From Rapana venosa (taxonomy: Eukaryota; Mollusca; Gastropoda; Neogastropoda; Muricidae): DNA of 64,000 nt. Location of the stretch: contig CM054154.1 in NCBI GenBank assembly GCA_028751875.1, forward strand, positions 57,202,788 to 57,266,787, in the 5' to 3' direction. Within the stretch, counting starts at the first letter, position 1. The number at the start of each line of letters is the position of its first letter. Made by a program: the position numbers and the translations under genes. Below, in pieces: positions 46,370 to 57,373 of this stretch. The notes below the pieces were generated by a model. That model was given only the letters and a program-made list of their open reading frames with translations, was not told the origin of the DNA and did no database searches.

Positions 46370-48880
46370 TAATATTTGAAAGTTTTTCACGCATATACTT
46401 TGTAAAATTTTTTTGCAAATTTTTCTCAAAAAAGCATTTTTTTTCAGCTGTGAAAATTAAAACCTTTTTTCAGTACAAGATTTTGAAAGCCATACGAGTA
46501 CAAAGAATGTTTTTAAAATTTTCAGAACACACAAGTATGCGGGGGATACCCACCCTTTTCCTTTTCTTTTTTGACATTTTTTCCACAAACATTTTAAAGA
46601 AAAGCATAGCCCTCATGAAGAAAGAGGAACCTTTAAAACAGTTTGATAACAGGGATTTGCTGCTTTTTTAGCTGTTTTTTTAACTTTCGTTAAAAAAAAT
46701 TCCACAGTGGAGGGAACCCAACAAAAGTACATTTGTTTTTGTGTGGGGGGGGGGGGGGGGGGGTCTGTAGGTGGAGTGGGGTTTTATGTTGTGTGTGTGT
46801 GTGTTTTTCTGTGCATGGTGTGTACAAAATATCAACATGCCCGTGTTTATGTGGGTCTGTGCATGAGGTGCGTCTGGGTTTTACTTTTTTTTGGGGGAAT
46901 GTGTTGTATAAGGATCATCTGTTTTATCTTGGGGGTGAGTGTGCTTTTTCGTAACCCATAGATTTCATTTTGTTCTGCACTGTGCCTAAAGAACCCCAAG
47001 AAGCAGGGCACGGGCCAAAACATTTAAACTTAAAAGGGGAAAAAACCTTTTTGCCATCGTTTTCAGGACGCCGAAAAGTGAAGACAACAAGCTTGGGTTT
47101 TATGATGTAGTACAACAGTTACCTCCCCCTCTTTAGGAAAGGGCTTTTTTTCAACTATCGTTTTCAGATTTTTTGTTTTTATGATTTTTTTTGTTGGGGT
47201 GGTGGGGGTAGGGGTATTTTGAGGGGTTGGGTTGTAAAATTTTAAGGAGCCACGTGTTAGCGGGAGGGTGAAAAGACTGCAGAGGAGTGTAGTGAAAGAT
47301 CTGGCAGGGGGCCCCTTGGATGTTTTTTAATATCCAAACATCTTGAAAAAAAAAAAATTCAATTTTTTTTAGTTTTTGTTTTTGGTATGGTGTTATGAAG
47401 AAACTCGAAATTTAATGTACTGGGCCCTTAGGCCAAAACGGGGTTGGGCGTGGGAAAAATTGCAATGCCACGAGGGGAAAAACCGGAAACATACCAAATC
47501 CAAGCTCATTTTCAGTGAAAGAAATAATGAAGACAATGCACAAATGCATAAAAAAACAAGTAAAAACACATTCATATTTTATTAAGTGACCTTCCTTAGT
47601 CTGGGGAAAAATCAATATACTAGTTTTTCAAAAAACAAACAAACGATAACCGTATCTTTGTTTTTGGTGTAAAATCTTTAAAACAAAAACTTTTTTTCCC
47701 TTTTGTCATCACATTTTAAGCCTTTTTGCCTTATTGGGGACGTAGGGCAGCAACAAAAGTCCCACTCCTGCTTCCGGGCCGCTTTTTGAATGGGTTCCCC
47801 CGTAGTTTGGGGAAGGTCCAGCTCGTTCGACAGTCCAACGCCAAGGTTCTTGGGTCGTCCTCGTTGCGTTTTTCCCCTTTGGGGTCCAGTGGAGGCTGTT
47901 CTGCATGTTTCCCCGTTTCCCCCACGGGAATATGCCCCCATACCATCGCCTAGCATGTAGTTGTCCAGGGTTTTTTATTAGCAGCATGATTTTTGCTCTG
48001 TTTTTTACTTTTAAATAATCATGCATAGGTGTACAACACAAACCCTTAAAAATTTTAATCAAACTTATAAAACAAAAAAATTTTTAAAAAGGGAAAAGCT
48101 TTCATCTTCAAAATTTGGGTTTACAAAATGGGCTTTTTTCTTCTGATTCTGTGCCAATTTAGTCATTGTTTTGAGTGGTAAACTTACACTCGCCTTTTAC
48201 ACAGCAACTCTAAAGCGTAGTTCAAGGTAGAAGATATTCTTCTTTAACAAAAATTGTTTGAAACACCTGAACTGTCATATCTGCTCGGGCTTGATTGTAC
48301 TAAACCTTCCTGGATAAAAAATCAACATCTTGCTTTTAAAGATGTAAGAAAAATTTCGTCACCAACACCCTGTTGAAGCCCTACAAAGCGAACCTCACAC
48401 ATAAAATTGTCTAACATAAAACCCAACAGTTTTTTCCAGAAATCCAGTCAAGCAACATTTGATAAGCATTATAGGTAGTCGTTAAATTCATTTGTAATAA
48501 TTAATCCAAAATTAAGATATTTATCAGATTGATTTTAGAGGATATCGACCCAGCTCCCCTATATCATTTTATTTTGGGGTTTTCAATGGACACCCAAAAC
48601 CTTGCAAGCCTCATGTGTACTTTCTCAATTTCCAATTTTTGTAACCCCCCTTCTTTATAATATATATAATTATAGAGTGTGTGGTGGTGTTGGGGGTGGT
48701 TGTGTGTGTTCTATGCATCATTATATTTCTGTACTGTATGTCTGTCCAATGTATATGTGGAATTAACAGAAAGTATATTACTTTTTTTCTTTTAATTTCT
48801 TTTTTGTGATCGAAAGTCCCAGTAACCCCAGGGTCTCCCCAAAAATTGTGTACTCTTGTCTCGGGCATCCCCCCTGGGAA
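46370..48880. other. Noisy sequence, mostly unreadable
   Basis: Homopolymer-rich text like that at 1-11.7 kb, with a G run of 19 at 46745-46763. Short frames lack motifs, apart from the LINE C-terminus annotated separately. Confidence 0.55.
47680..47960 (-). mobile_element. LINE ORF2 C-terminal remnant
   Basis: Across three minus-strand frames the blocks ALHWTPKGK-like, GRPKN-W-like, ELDLPQTT and GTIQK-like followed by a tryptophan-rich end can be pieced together by eye. This is the pattern of a common LINE C-terminus (basic GKRKRGRP-type patch, then a WG--QK---R--W segment). Indels break every block. The clade is uncertain. Confidence 0.45.
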
Positions 48881-48966
48881 TCACTGTGAGAGAAACACAC
48901 TGAATGAAGAGTTTGTTTGTGAGGCTATTTTCTAATACCATATGGAATAGGCACCTTATACTCTGT

Positions 48967-49168
48967 CACGGCTGCTCAAAATAGGAAAATCCCGACTCTA
49001 GTTGGCGGCTGGAACTTTCACTGTGTAACCCAAATTCCATCTGGCTGCTATCTAGGCACCGCGCGGTCAGGGGTCCAAGTCCAGCGTCTCGCGGTGCCAG
49101 CACACATTCCTTCTTTGCTGTCTATGAGCGACTGGGATAATTTTTATTTGAAAGGCTTATTTATCATT
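48967..49168 (+). repeat. 205 bp interspersed repeat, copy 1, with 9 bp inverted repeat
   Basis: About 90% similar by eye to 55451-55654. It contains the perfect inverted repeat GGCACCGCG (49055-49063) and CGCGGTGCC (49090-49098). The loop includes GGGTCCAAGTCC, which is close to a Pol III B-box. It directly abuts the RTE fragment that starts at about 49169. It may be a SINE or a small DNA-type repeat. Confidence 0.7.
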
Positions 49169-50550
49169 GTCAGAAGATTTGGGAGACAAAACAGTGGCCA
49201 ACAGAATGGACACAATCACTCATCATACCCTGCCCAAGAAGGGGAATTTACGCCAATGCCAAAACTATAGAACAATCAGCCTCATCAGCCACGCCAGCAA
49301 GATCATGCTCAAAGTTATTTTGAATCGACTCAAGAAGGAGGCAAAAGAACACCTTGCAGAGGAACAAGCTGGGTTCAGGGCAGGCAGGAGCACAATCGAA
49401 CAGATTTTTAACTGCTACATCCTGATGGAAAAACATCTTCAACATCAGAGAGACCTGTTCCACAACTTCATTGACTTCAAGAAGGCTTTCGACAGAGTAT
49501 GGCACGAAGGCCTGTGGCAGGTCCTCAGAATGTTTGGCATTGAAGAAGGACTAGTGCAAACCATTCAAGCACTATACAACACCGCAAGCAGTGCAGTCCT
49601 TCTGAACAATCAGGTCGGAGACTACTTCAAAACCACAGTTGGGGTCCGACAAGGATGCCTGTTATCTCCAGTCCTGTTTAATATGTTCTTGGAAAACATT
49701 ATGAGAGAGACCCTCCATGACTTCCACTCTACCATCTCCATTGGCGGCAGACCCCTCAACAACTTGCGGTTTGCCGATGACATTGACCTATGGCGGAAGT
49801 AACACAAAGCTGCAAGATCTTACGACCAGACTTGAGAACAGAGCTGGAGCATATGGGATGGAGGTGAGCTCGGAGAAAAGTAAAGTACTTGTGAACAGCA
49901 CGAGCAACGCCACTGCTAAAATTTACTGAACGGCCAGCAACTGGAGGAGGTAGACGCTTTTAAATACCTTGGCACTACACTCACAAAGGATGGCGATGAC
50001 GACGGAAATCAAAGTCAGACTAGTCATGGCAACATCTTCCATGACAAAACTCACCACCATATGGAAAAGTAAAGAGATCAGTTTCCCAATCAAACTAAAG
50101 CTCTACAAAGCCCTAATTCAGACTATCCTGCTGTACGGAAGTGAAACCTGGTAAAGCGAATCCAGTCATTTGAAACAAAATGCCATAGAAAACTACTGGG
50201 CATATCCTGGAGAGAACGAAAGACCAATGAATTTGTCAAGAGTCAAATAACACGGCTGGCAGGTCCACAGGAACCCCTTCTCACCATCGTCAAGAAGAAA
50301 AAGCTGACATGGTTCGGCCACGTCACCCGCCACAACACTCTGCCAAAAATAGTACTGCAGGGAACACTCGAAGGTGGCAGAAAGAGGGGAAGACAGAACA
50401 AGTCATGGATGGACAACATGAGAGAATGGACCAGGATGAATGACTCGGCACTACTGCGCAGAGCCGAGGACCGAGATGGATGGAGGAGGCTTACCACGGC
50501 ATCGTCTTTCGTGTCTCCCCCACGACCGCCAAGGTCACGGGTCTGATGAT
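49169..50550 (+). mobile_element. RTE-type LINE, second family, 5'-truncated
   Basis: The RT blocks are nearly continuous in the frame 49167-49802: LPKKGNLRQCQNYRTISL, EEQAGFRAGRSTIEQIFN, NFIDFKKAFDRVWHEGLW (motif A), TTVGVRQGCLLSPVLFN, RFADDIDLW (catalytic box). A frameshift then leads to GAYGMEVSSEKSK (about 49850-49890), a segment with LYKALIQTILLYGSETW (about 50100-50154) and the C-terminal LTIVKKKKLTWFGHVTRH (about 50280-50335) and GGRKRGRQNKSW (about 50373-50410). It ends after SPPRPPRSRV at about 50546 with a TGA/GAT repeat. The RT core keeps its aspartates. It is truncated just before RT and frameshifted, so inactive. Confidence 0.85.
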
Positions 50551-50641
50551 GATGATGATATCTTGTAAGAACAAATCAAAGCGCTTGCATTTGACCCACT
50601 CCTACACTGCAGCCAAAAATAATTAACAGTTTTAACAATTT

Positions 50642-50716
<75 letters not shown>

Positions 50717-51245
50717 ACAGGTTATACACTTTGGCAGGGTGATGGGAATTTTGGCCATTGACGGCAGGGACAGATAATTATGAGATTAAACAATAGGGGA
50801 GAGTCTTAGGTTTGAAATAGGTATGTCTTGAGGCTGGATTTTAAAATGTCGTAAGTAGGCTTTTCTCAAAGGGAGAGAGGGAGGTCATTCCAGATTGATG
50901 GACCAGAAATAGAGAAAGAGCGACGGCCAACGGTGGATTGGTTGAATCTAGGTATTCGTAAGCACAGGGTATCTGCAGCAGAGCAGAGGGAACAAGAAGC
51001 AGTGTACAGGTGAAGACATTCACATAGATAGGAGGGTGCTGTTTTGTGGAGACATTTGTGACAGAGAGTGCTGATCTTGTACTTTATTCTTTGTGGCATA
51101 TGCAACCAGTGGAGATCACAAAGAGGAGGAGTATGCTCAGATGTTTTTTTCTTTTTGAGGACTAATCGAGCAGCAGAGTTTTGTATACATTGAAGGGAGC
51201 GGGCAGGGCGGAGAAAATAGTGATGAAGGAAAGCAAGCAAAAGGG
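50546..51245 (-). mobile_element. CR1-type LINE 3' part, minus strand
   Basis: On the minus strand, 51240-50866 is an open 124-residue segment: IQNSAARLVLKKKK, a HTPPL-CDLHWL block, KYKISTLCHKCLHKTAPSYL, RIPRFNQSTVGRRSFSISGP and WNDLPLSL, the full C-terminal tail of the CR1/L2 ORF2. The 3' UTR (50865-50560) holds a (CA)n run and ends in the family terminus GCTTTGATTTGTTCTTACAA. The tail shares the GAT repeat at 50546-50560 with the RTE element on the other strand. Confidence 0.85.
50642..50715 (+). repeat. (CA)n microsatellite
   Basis: About 36 uninterrupted CA units inside the 3' UTR of the minus-strand CR1 fragment. Confidence 0.98.
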
Positions 51246-51390
51246 ATATGTCTAATAAGTCTCCTGATCAGAGCCCAAACCTGGTGGGAAATTTTCCCTA
51301 TGTAATGGGGGGGGGGGGGGGGGGAGACAAAGACTATGCAAAATACTCACACACGCAAGAAAAAAAAAGGGTGTGGCCAAGGTCTACAGA
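51246..51390. other. Spacer with an 18-base G run
   Basis: The G run is at 51307-51324. Nothing else is recognised. Confidence 0.6.
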
Positions 51391-51394
51391 AAAT

Positions 51395-52445
51395 CATAGT
51401 AGGTACATGGAATTGTGAAGGATGGATACAAAAACTGGACTTAAAAGATGTCATAAATGTACTTCTAGAGTTTTACATTTTTTCACTGTGTTAAACCTTT
51501 GTTAGACAGAGAAATGAATTATGATGCTTTTGATGACATCACTTTCATGTCAAGGGCAGTAAAATTAAAGTTTTCCAATCATGAAAGGAAATCCGGGGGG
51601 GGGTTGGTTTTTGTCAGGGAAAAAATAGCTACATATATAAGACAAATTCATGTTGCATATGATAACACCATAGTTATTGAACTGTGTAAATCTTTGTCAG
51701 GAAAAAAATAGCTGCATATATAAGACAAATTCATGTTGCATATGATAACACCATAGTTATTGAACTGTGTAAATCTTTGTCCGGAAAAAACCAGCCACAT
51801 ATATAAGAAAAATTCATGTTGCATATGATAATACCATAGTTATTGAACTGTGTAAATCTTTGTCAGGAAAAAAACAGCCAATTATATAAGAAAAATTCAT
51901 GTTGCATATGATAATACCATAGTTATTGAACTGTGTAAATCTTTGTCAGGAAAAAAACAGCCAATTATATAAGAAAAATTCATGTTGCATATGATAATAC
52001 CATAGTTATTCAACTGTGTAAATCTTTGTCAGGAAAAAAACAGCCAATTATATAAGAAAAATTCATGTTGCATATGATAATACCATAGTTATTCAACTGT
52101 GTAAATCTTTGTCAGGACTTAACAAAAGAACATTGTTGGTCTGCACATATATTCCTCCTTATGACAGCAAATTTTGGGAAGTTACAGAACATGGATATGG
52201 AATTGAAAGTCTTGAACAATGCCTTGTCTACTTACATGAACATTTTGATGACTTTTCTTTTATTATCTGTGGGGTCTCAATACACGCGCTGGAAGTAAAA
52301 ATTACACTAGTGAGTCTATTTTTTCCTACAAAAAAAAAAAAGACAAGTGCCTGTAAACTGAATTCATCTTTCAAAAGATCCTCAGATGATGAAGAAATTA
52401 ACTGTTTTCTGAAACAGGCATTGGAATTATGTGAAATTTTTTTTA
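51395..52445 (+). pseudogene. LINE endonuclease domain with an internal tandem expansion
   Basis: The translated start reads IIVGTWNCEGW (about 51395), then a block with KLDLKDVINVLLEFYIFSLC, and GGGLVFVREKI-like and HVAYDNTIVIELCKSLSG blocks (to about 51700). After the repeat the domain resumes with TLLVCTYIPPYDS (about 52135) and CLVYLHEHFDDFSFIICG (about 52220-52275). This is an APE-type endonuclease of a LINE family different from the others in the window. The catalytic block that should follow IICG reads VSIHAL, lacking the usual aspartate and asparagine. The coding piece FVREKIATYI to CKSLSG is present six times as an 83 bp tandem array. Since 83 is not a multiple of three, each unit changes the frame. 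It is inactive, and an RTE element is inserted after it at about 52450. Confidence 0.7.
51609..52118 (+). repeat. 83 bp minisatellite, six units, derived from coding sequence
   Basis: Successive TCTTTGT landmarks fall at 51691, 51774, 51857, 51940, 52023 and 52106, exactly 83 bases apart. The units are nearly identical, with a gradient of shared variants: ACACC in the first two, ATACC in the later ones, and CAACTG instead of GAACTG in the last two. Confidence 0.95.
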
Positions 52446-52450
52446 TGTGT

Positions 52451-55010
52451 TAGAAGAATTCTGTGAACAACTTGAAAACGTCATCTCCAAAACGCCCCCC
52501 CAAAGACATTCATATTGTGGAAGGCGACTGGGATGCTAAGGTGGGACCTGATGCCTATGACACCTGGGCAGGAACCACAGGATGCTTTGGACTAGGAGAA
52601 ACAAATGAAAGAGGACAGCGGCTGCTGGAATTCGCAAAGAAGCACAAACTAACTCTGGCAAACACACACCACCCTCACAAGCCATCTAGAACATCAACCT
52701 GGCACTCACCAAATGGTCTGATTCACAATCAAATTGACTACATTCTGTCATCCCAAAGATTCAAATCCAAGGCAAACACAAGAACATTCCCAGGAGCTGA
52801 CATTGGCATTGACCACGACCTTGTACTTACCACCATCAAGCTGAAACTGAAAGCAAAACAACAGCTGAAAAACCCACTCATAAGATTTGATCTGGAAAAA
52901 CTCAAAGACCCAACAGTGATTGAGATCTTCCAAGCCAACATTGGAGGAAAGTTCGCCGCACTCACAGCCATCGACAATGATGTGGACACACTAGCCAACA
53001 ACATCAAAGAAGTGTTAATGACAGCAGCAGAAGAAACATTTGGAAGAAGCAGAACAAAGAAACAACCCTGGCTGACAAATGAAGTTCTTGACCTCTGCGA
53101 CAAAAGAAGAGAGCTTAAGAAACAAAAGTTCAAAAGTCAAGAAGCCAACAACAAATACAGGGATAGCCACAGAGAAGTGAGGAAAAAGATGAGAGAAGCC
53201 AAAGAAGCATGGATAGAAGAACAATGCCACAGCATCGAAGTTGGAATGGCCAAGGGAAACAGCAAAACAGCTTACGACACTCTGAAATCACTAACGAAAA
53301 CCACACAGCCTAAAGCCTCTGTTATTGAAGACAAAGAAGGAAATCTTTTAACGGAAAGCAATGCCATCCTCCAACGCTGGACGGAATACTGCGAGGGATT
53401 GTATAACTACCCACTACGCCCAGATACCAACATAGTTTCTGACAAACCCCCCTGAACACCAAGATAAAGACCCACCAATACTAAGGTGTGAAGTAGACAC
53501 AGCTATTAAACAATTGAAGAAGGAAGTCCCCTGAATCGATAACATCCAGCTGAACTCATAAAAATGGGGGAATGAAACAGCAAGGCGATCACAGAACTTT
53601 GTCAGAGATCACGACACCAAAGAATGCCAGAAAATGGACACAGTCTCTTGTAATACCCCTACCAAAGAAAGGAAACCTCAAGCAATGCCAGAAACTACAG
53701 AAACATCAGTCTCAAAGCCATCCTAGCAAGATCATGCTGCGGGTAGTCCTCAACAGACTGAAAAACCAAGCGAAAATCCTGGCAGAAGAACAAGCCAGCT
53801 TTAGATCAAAACCAGCACAATGGGACAAATTTTCAATCTGAGATTCTGATAGAGAAACATCTCCAACACCAAAAAGACTTGTATCACAATTTTATAGACT
53901 TCAAAAAGGCTTTTGACAGGGTATGGCATGACGGCCTCTGGCAAGTACTCAGGCACTTCAACATTGACAACTGCCTCATTGAAGTCATCAAGGCACTGTA
54001 CGAGAACGCAAGAAGCGCAGTTTTCATGAACAATCACATGGGCCAATGCAACAATGCAATGACCAATGCAATGGCCAATACAAGACCACGGTTGGGGTCC
54101 GTCAGGGCTGCCTTATCTCACCTGTACTCTTCAACCTCTTCCTCGAAAACATCATGGCAGAGACACTGCAAAACCACAACACTTCCATCTCTATTGGTGG
54201 AAGACCCCTTTGCAACCTCAGATTTGCAGATGACATTGACCTCATGGGCGGCAGCAAACAAGAACTGCAAAACTTCACAGATAGTCTATCAGATCGAGTG
54301 AGCGCATACGGCATGGAGGTCAGTACAGAGAAATAAAAAATCAGGTCAACAGCGCAGTAATGACAGCAGGGGAAATAAAGATGAATGGAGAAATACTGGA
54401 AGAGGTGAGCCAAAACAAATACTTAGGCTCCATCAACAAAAGATGGACATCAAACATGAAGTGAAAGCTCGCTTGCAACAGCAACATCTGCTCAGCCGAA
54501 TCGAGAGGATCATCAGAAGCAACAACATCAGCTTCTGCACCAAATACCACCTCACAAATCCTCGGATATCGGGCTCCTATATGTGGTGAATCGGGACTCT
54601 GTCAGCAGAGCTAGAGAGGGAATCCAAGCATTCGAGAACAAGTGCACAGAAGACTCCTCAAAATATCATACAAAGAACAAAAACCAACAACTATGGAAAG
54701 AAAAATAAAAAAGCGTGTTGGCCCCCAAAACCTTTGCTCTCCACATAAAGATGAGAAACTGATTGGTTTGGTCACACCACAAGACACAACACCTGAGCAA
54801 AAACCATCTTGCAAGGAACAGTCGAAGGCAAGAGAAGAAGAGGCCGCCAAAAGAAATCATGGGTTGACAACATCAAAGACTGGACCGCCCAACCCCTGCA
54901 ACACCTTCTACTAGCCACACAGGATCGTGAAGCATGGAAAAAGATCTCTGTTGCGTCTTCTCTCATGTCCCCCCTACGTCCTTTGGGACATGGGACTGAG
55001 TGAGTGAGTG
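52451..55010 (+). mobile_element. RTE-type LINE, second family, longer copy
   Basis: The element starts inside the endonuclease (a CEQLENVISK-like block), has a frameshift in a C run near 52492, then a 330-residue frame (52463-53455): GDWDAKVGPDAYDTW, NERGQRLLEFAKKH, TWHSPNGLIHNQIDYI, FPGADIGIDHDLVL, followed by the long basic linker. RT follows in pieces: LPKKGNLKQCQK (about 53660), NFIDFKKAFDRVWHDGLW (about 53886-53940), TTVGVRQGCLISPVLFN (about 54081-54135), RFADDIDLMGGS (about 54220-54255) and AYGMEVSTEK (about 54305-54336). The C-terminal part is degraded to GKRRRGRQKKSWVDNIKDW (about 54826-54885). It ends in a TGAG repeat at about 55000-55012. About 2.56 kb. Confidence 0.85.
52463..53455 (+). 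pseudogene. RTE ORF2: endonuclease C-terminal half and linker
   Basis: This is the longest uninterrupted LINE frame in this region (330 residues). Residues 21-90 hold the catalytic GDWDAKVG and the TWHSPNG/QIDYI blocks. Residues 112-120 hold the GADIGIDHDLV end of the domain, with the family's SDH replaced by IDH. The rest is a lysine- and glutamate-rich linker with a CDKRRELKKQKF block. The N-terminal half of the endonuclease is missing and RT is out of frame. Confidence 0.85.
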
Positions 55011-55012
55011 AT

Positions 55013-55450
55013 AATGCATGGATTATCAAGTTAAAATGCTCAGATATAAGTTTTTGTTGAATTCCATCTCATTCTGGTGTATATTACAATGAAAAAGTTG
55101 ACTCTTTTAGCGAAGAAAGGGTAAGGAAGATTCACAGATGTGGCAAACTCCATCTGCACTACAAGAATGTTATCACCTCCTTAAAAAACCACCTCAGGTT
55201 AAGTTATTCCAGTGTGAGCAAAAGACACTTGGTTGTCTATGTATATGAAGAAATGATAAAATGTTAGTCTTTTGTTAAAATACATGAAACTGATTTTTAC
55301 TGTATAAAACAAATTGTTTATCTGGCTTGCCGATGGAAATTGAACTGTTTTAAGACAAAATGTGTTGGACATGTCTCTTGATATGTGGACATAGTGTACA
55401 TCTTGATGGAGATCGAGGTGGGGGTGGTAAGGAGTATGAGACATGGTAGA
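55013..55450. other. Spacer, nothing recognised
   Basis: AT-rich sequence between the RTE tail and the second 205 bp repeat. Confidence 0.5.
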
Positions 55451-55654
55451 CACAGCTGCTCAAAACAGGAAAAACCCGACTCTTTAGTTTGCGGCTGACA
55501 CTTTCACTCCCTAACCTAAATTCCATCTGGCTGCTATCTAGGCACCGCGCGGTCAGGGGTCCAAGTCCAGCGTCTCGCAGTGCCAGCACACATTCCTTCT
55601 TTGCTGTCTATTAGCGACTGGGAGAATTTTTATTTGAAAGGCTTATTTATCATT
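55451..55654 (+). repeat. 205 bp interspersed repeat, copy 2
   Basis: Matches 48967-49168. The inverted repeat arms are 55541-55549 and 55576-55584 with one mismatch. The flanks differ from copy 1, so the repeat unit is defined by the two matches. Confidence 0.7.
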
Positions 55655-55846
55655 CGCTGCTGGATGTCCTACTTTATTTTTACAGTACTCATACTTTAGT
55701 GAACAAAACTTTAATACCTGCTTTACTTGTTTGTGGTGATGGTTGTACAGCTAACTAGGTTAACTAATTTTAAACATTTTTTTTGCAAACACGGTGTTTC
55801 CCAAGAAACTAAGGGCTGAGTGTTTGTGTGTTTTCTGTGTGTGTGT

Positions 55847-55887
<41 letters not shown>

Positions 55888-55893
55888 TGTGTG

Positions 55894-55924
<31 letters not shown>

Positions 55925-56540
55925 CTTCAGACAACCCTAAAATAGAGACTGAATAAGAGAGAGAGAGAGAAGAGAGAGAGAAGAGGGGGGGGGGGGGGAG
56001 GGGGGAGGGGAGGGGGGAGAGATCTACTTTGTGTGAGTGCGTGCGTGTGTGTGTGTGTGTGTGCGTCCCTGCATACATGCTGTGCGTGTGTGTGTGTGTG
56101 TTATTGTGTGTGTGTGTGTGTATGTGTGTGTGTGCGGGATGTGAGTGGCGTGCGTGCGTGGGCACGCGCGTGTGTGTTTGCGCGTGATGTGTGTTCGCGC
56201 ACATATGTGTGCGTGCGTGTATGTGTATGTGCCTGTGTATGCATGTGTGAACGTGTTTGTGTGATCGGCCACAGCACCTACATGTGCCAGGTGCTTCCTG
56301 GCTGTGTGTCAGTTTCAAGTTGTTAGTTATCTCAAGCACATATGTGCCATGCGCATCTTCTTGTAATTACATGTGTGGTGTGCACACGCGCGCGTGTATG
56401 AGTGTGCGTGCGAGCGTATGTGTAAGTATAGGGTATGCGTACATGTATTTATGCCATTTTGTGTGTGTGTGTATGTTTGTCTGCTTGTGTGTGTATATGT
56501 GTGTGTGCACGTGCGCTCATGTGTGTGTGTTTATTTATTT
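55655..56540 (+). repeat. Cluster of microsatellites (GT, GTAA, GA/G, GTGC)
   Basis: (GT)n at about 55836-55896, (GTAA)7 at about 55895-55924, a GA- and G-rich block at about 55950-56022, and an imperfect GT/GC alternating block at about 56036-56260 and 56375-56530. The frames here are histidine/threonine or cysteine/valine repeats with no meaning as proteins. Confidence 0.85.
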
Positions 56541-56650
56541 TGCTTATTCTTTTATTTCAACGATAATGGAATAAGCACTCATGTGCTTTTTTAAAAATCT
56601 AGTTCCCGTGTATATGCAGTTTTGTAAATTTTGTCATCCGTTTTGTGTGT
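56540..56650 (-). mobile_element. I/Nimb-type LINE 3' end, minus strand
   Basis: Plus-strand text CGATAATGGAATAAGCACTC and GTGCTTTTTT is the reverse complement of the hairpin terminus at 44640-44700, with one loop change. About 110 bases remain. Confidence 0.65.
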
Positions 56651-57373
56651 GTGTGTTTTCTTTCTGCTTTTTTGGGGGGTGTTGCATTGATGTCAAAGTG
56701 TAGGCCCGTTGTTTTAAAAAAAATTTTTTTTTTACACAACACAGGACTGATAAGTAGATAAACATTTGATCACAACAATTTCTTAACAGGATCAGAAAAT
56801 GTTTTTTGAATAGTATCAGAAACATCAGTGAAATAAAAACCTGAGCCATTTGTGAGGTATCTTGGCTTGATGACAGTATAGGATACTGACAAGACATCTG
56901 TTTTCTAGTGTGTTGTCGGGGCTATAATTATGAGCTGTACTGGAATTGGTTTCATGAACAAACCTTCAGCTGTAGCAAGGATACCGCTAAAAGCTGATGA
57001 AACAGTAGACTGTGTACGTGCTGTAACGCCTGACCAGCAGGAGTGTTTATAGAGAAGTCAGATAGCTGACACTAATGACTGCCCCAGACTCTCTCCCCAC
57101 ACTCTCCATCACCCTGCCTCTCACGGCGCTGGCCGCGTGCGGTAGCCTGTAGCCGCTACAGTGTGTTTATTTATGGCCTATGTTCATTGTTTATATAATA
57201 TAAATATACGCTTTTTTAGAGAGAGAGTTAGAAATGTCTGTTTTTTGTGATTGTGTTTCTTCCTGCACCTCTCCTGTTTATCTTCATGTCTGTTTGAACT
57301 GCTGTCACATCAACCAGTATGAAAGAAAGTACATGGAGTTTGGAGTCAAAAGAAAGCTCGTTTAAAGCTCATT
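56651..57373. other. Spacer, nothing recognised
   Basis: AT-rich text and a GC-richer patch near 57100-57165. There are no long frames with motifs and no repeat match in the window. Confidence 0.45.

Noticed and set aside
55809..56339. Histidine/threonine-rich 176-residue frame
   Set aside because: It is a translation of GT/CA microsatellites.
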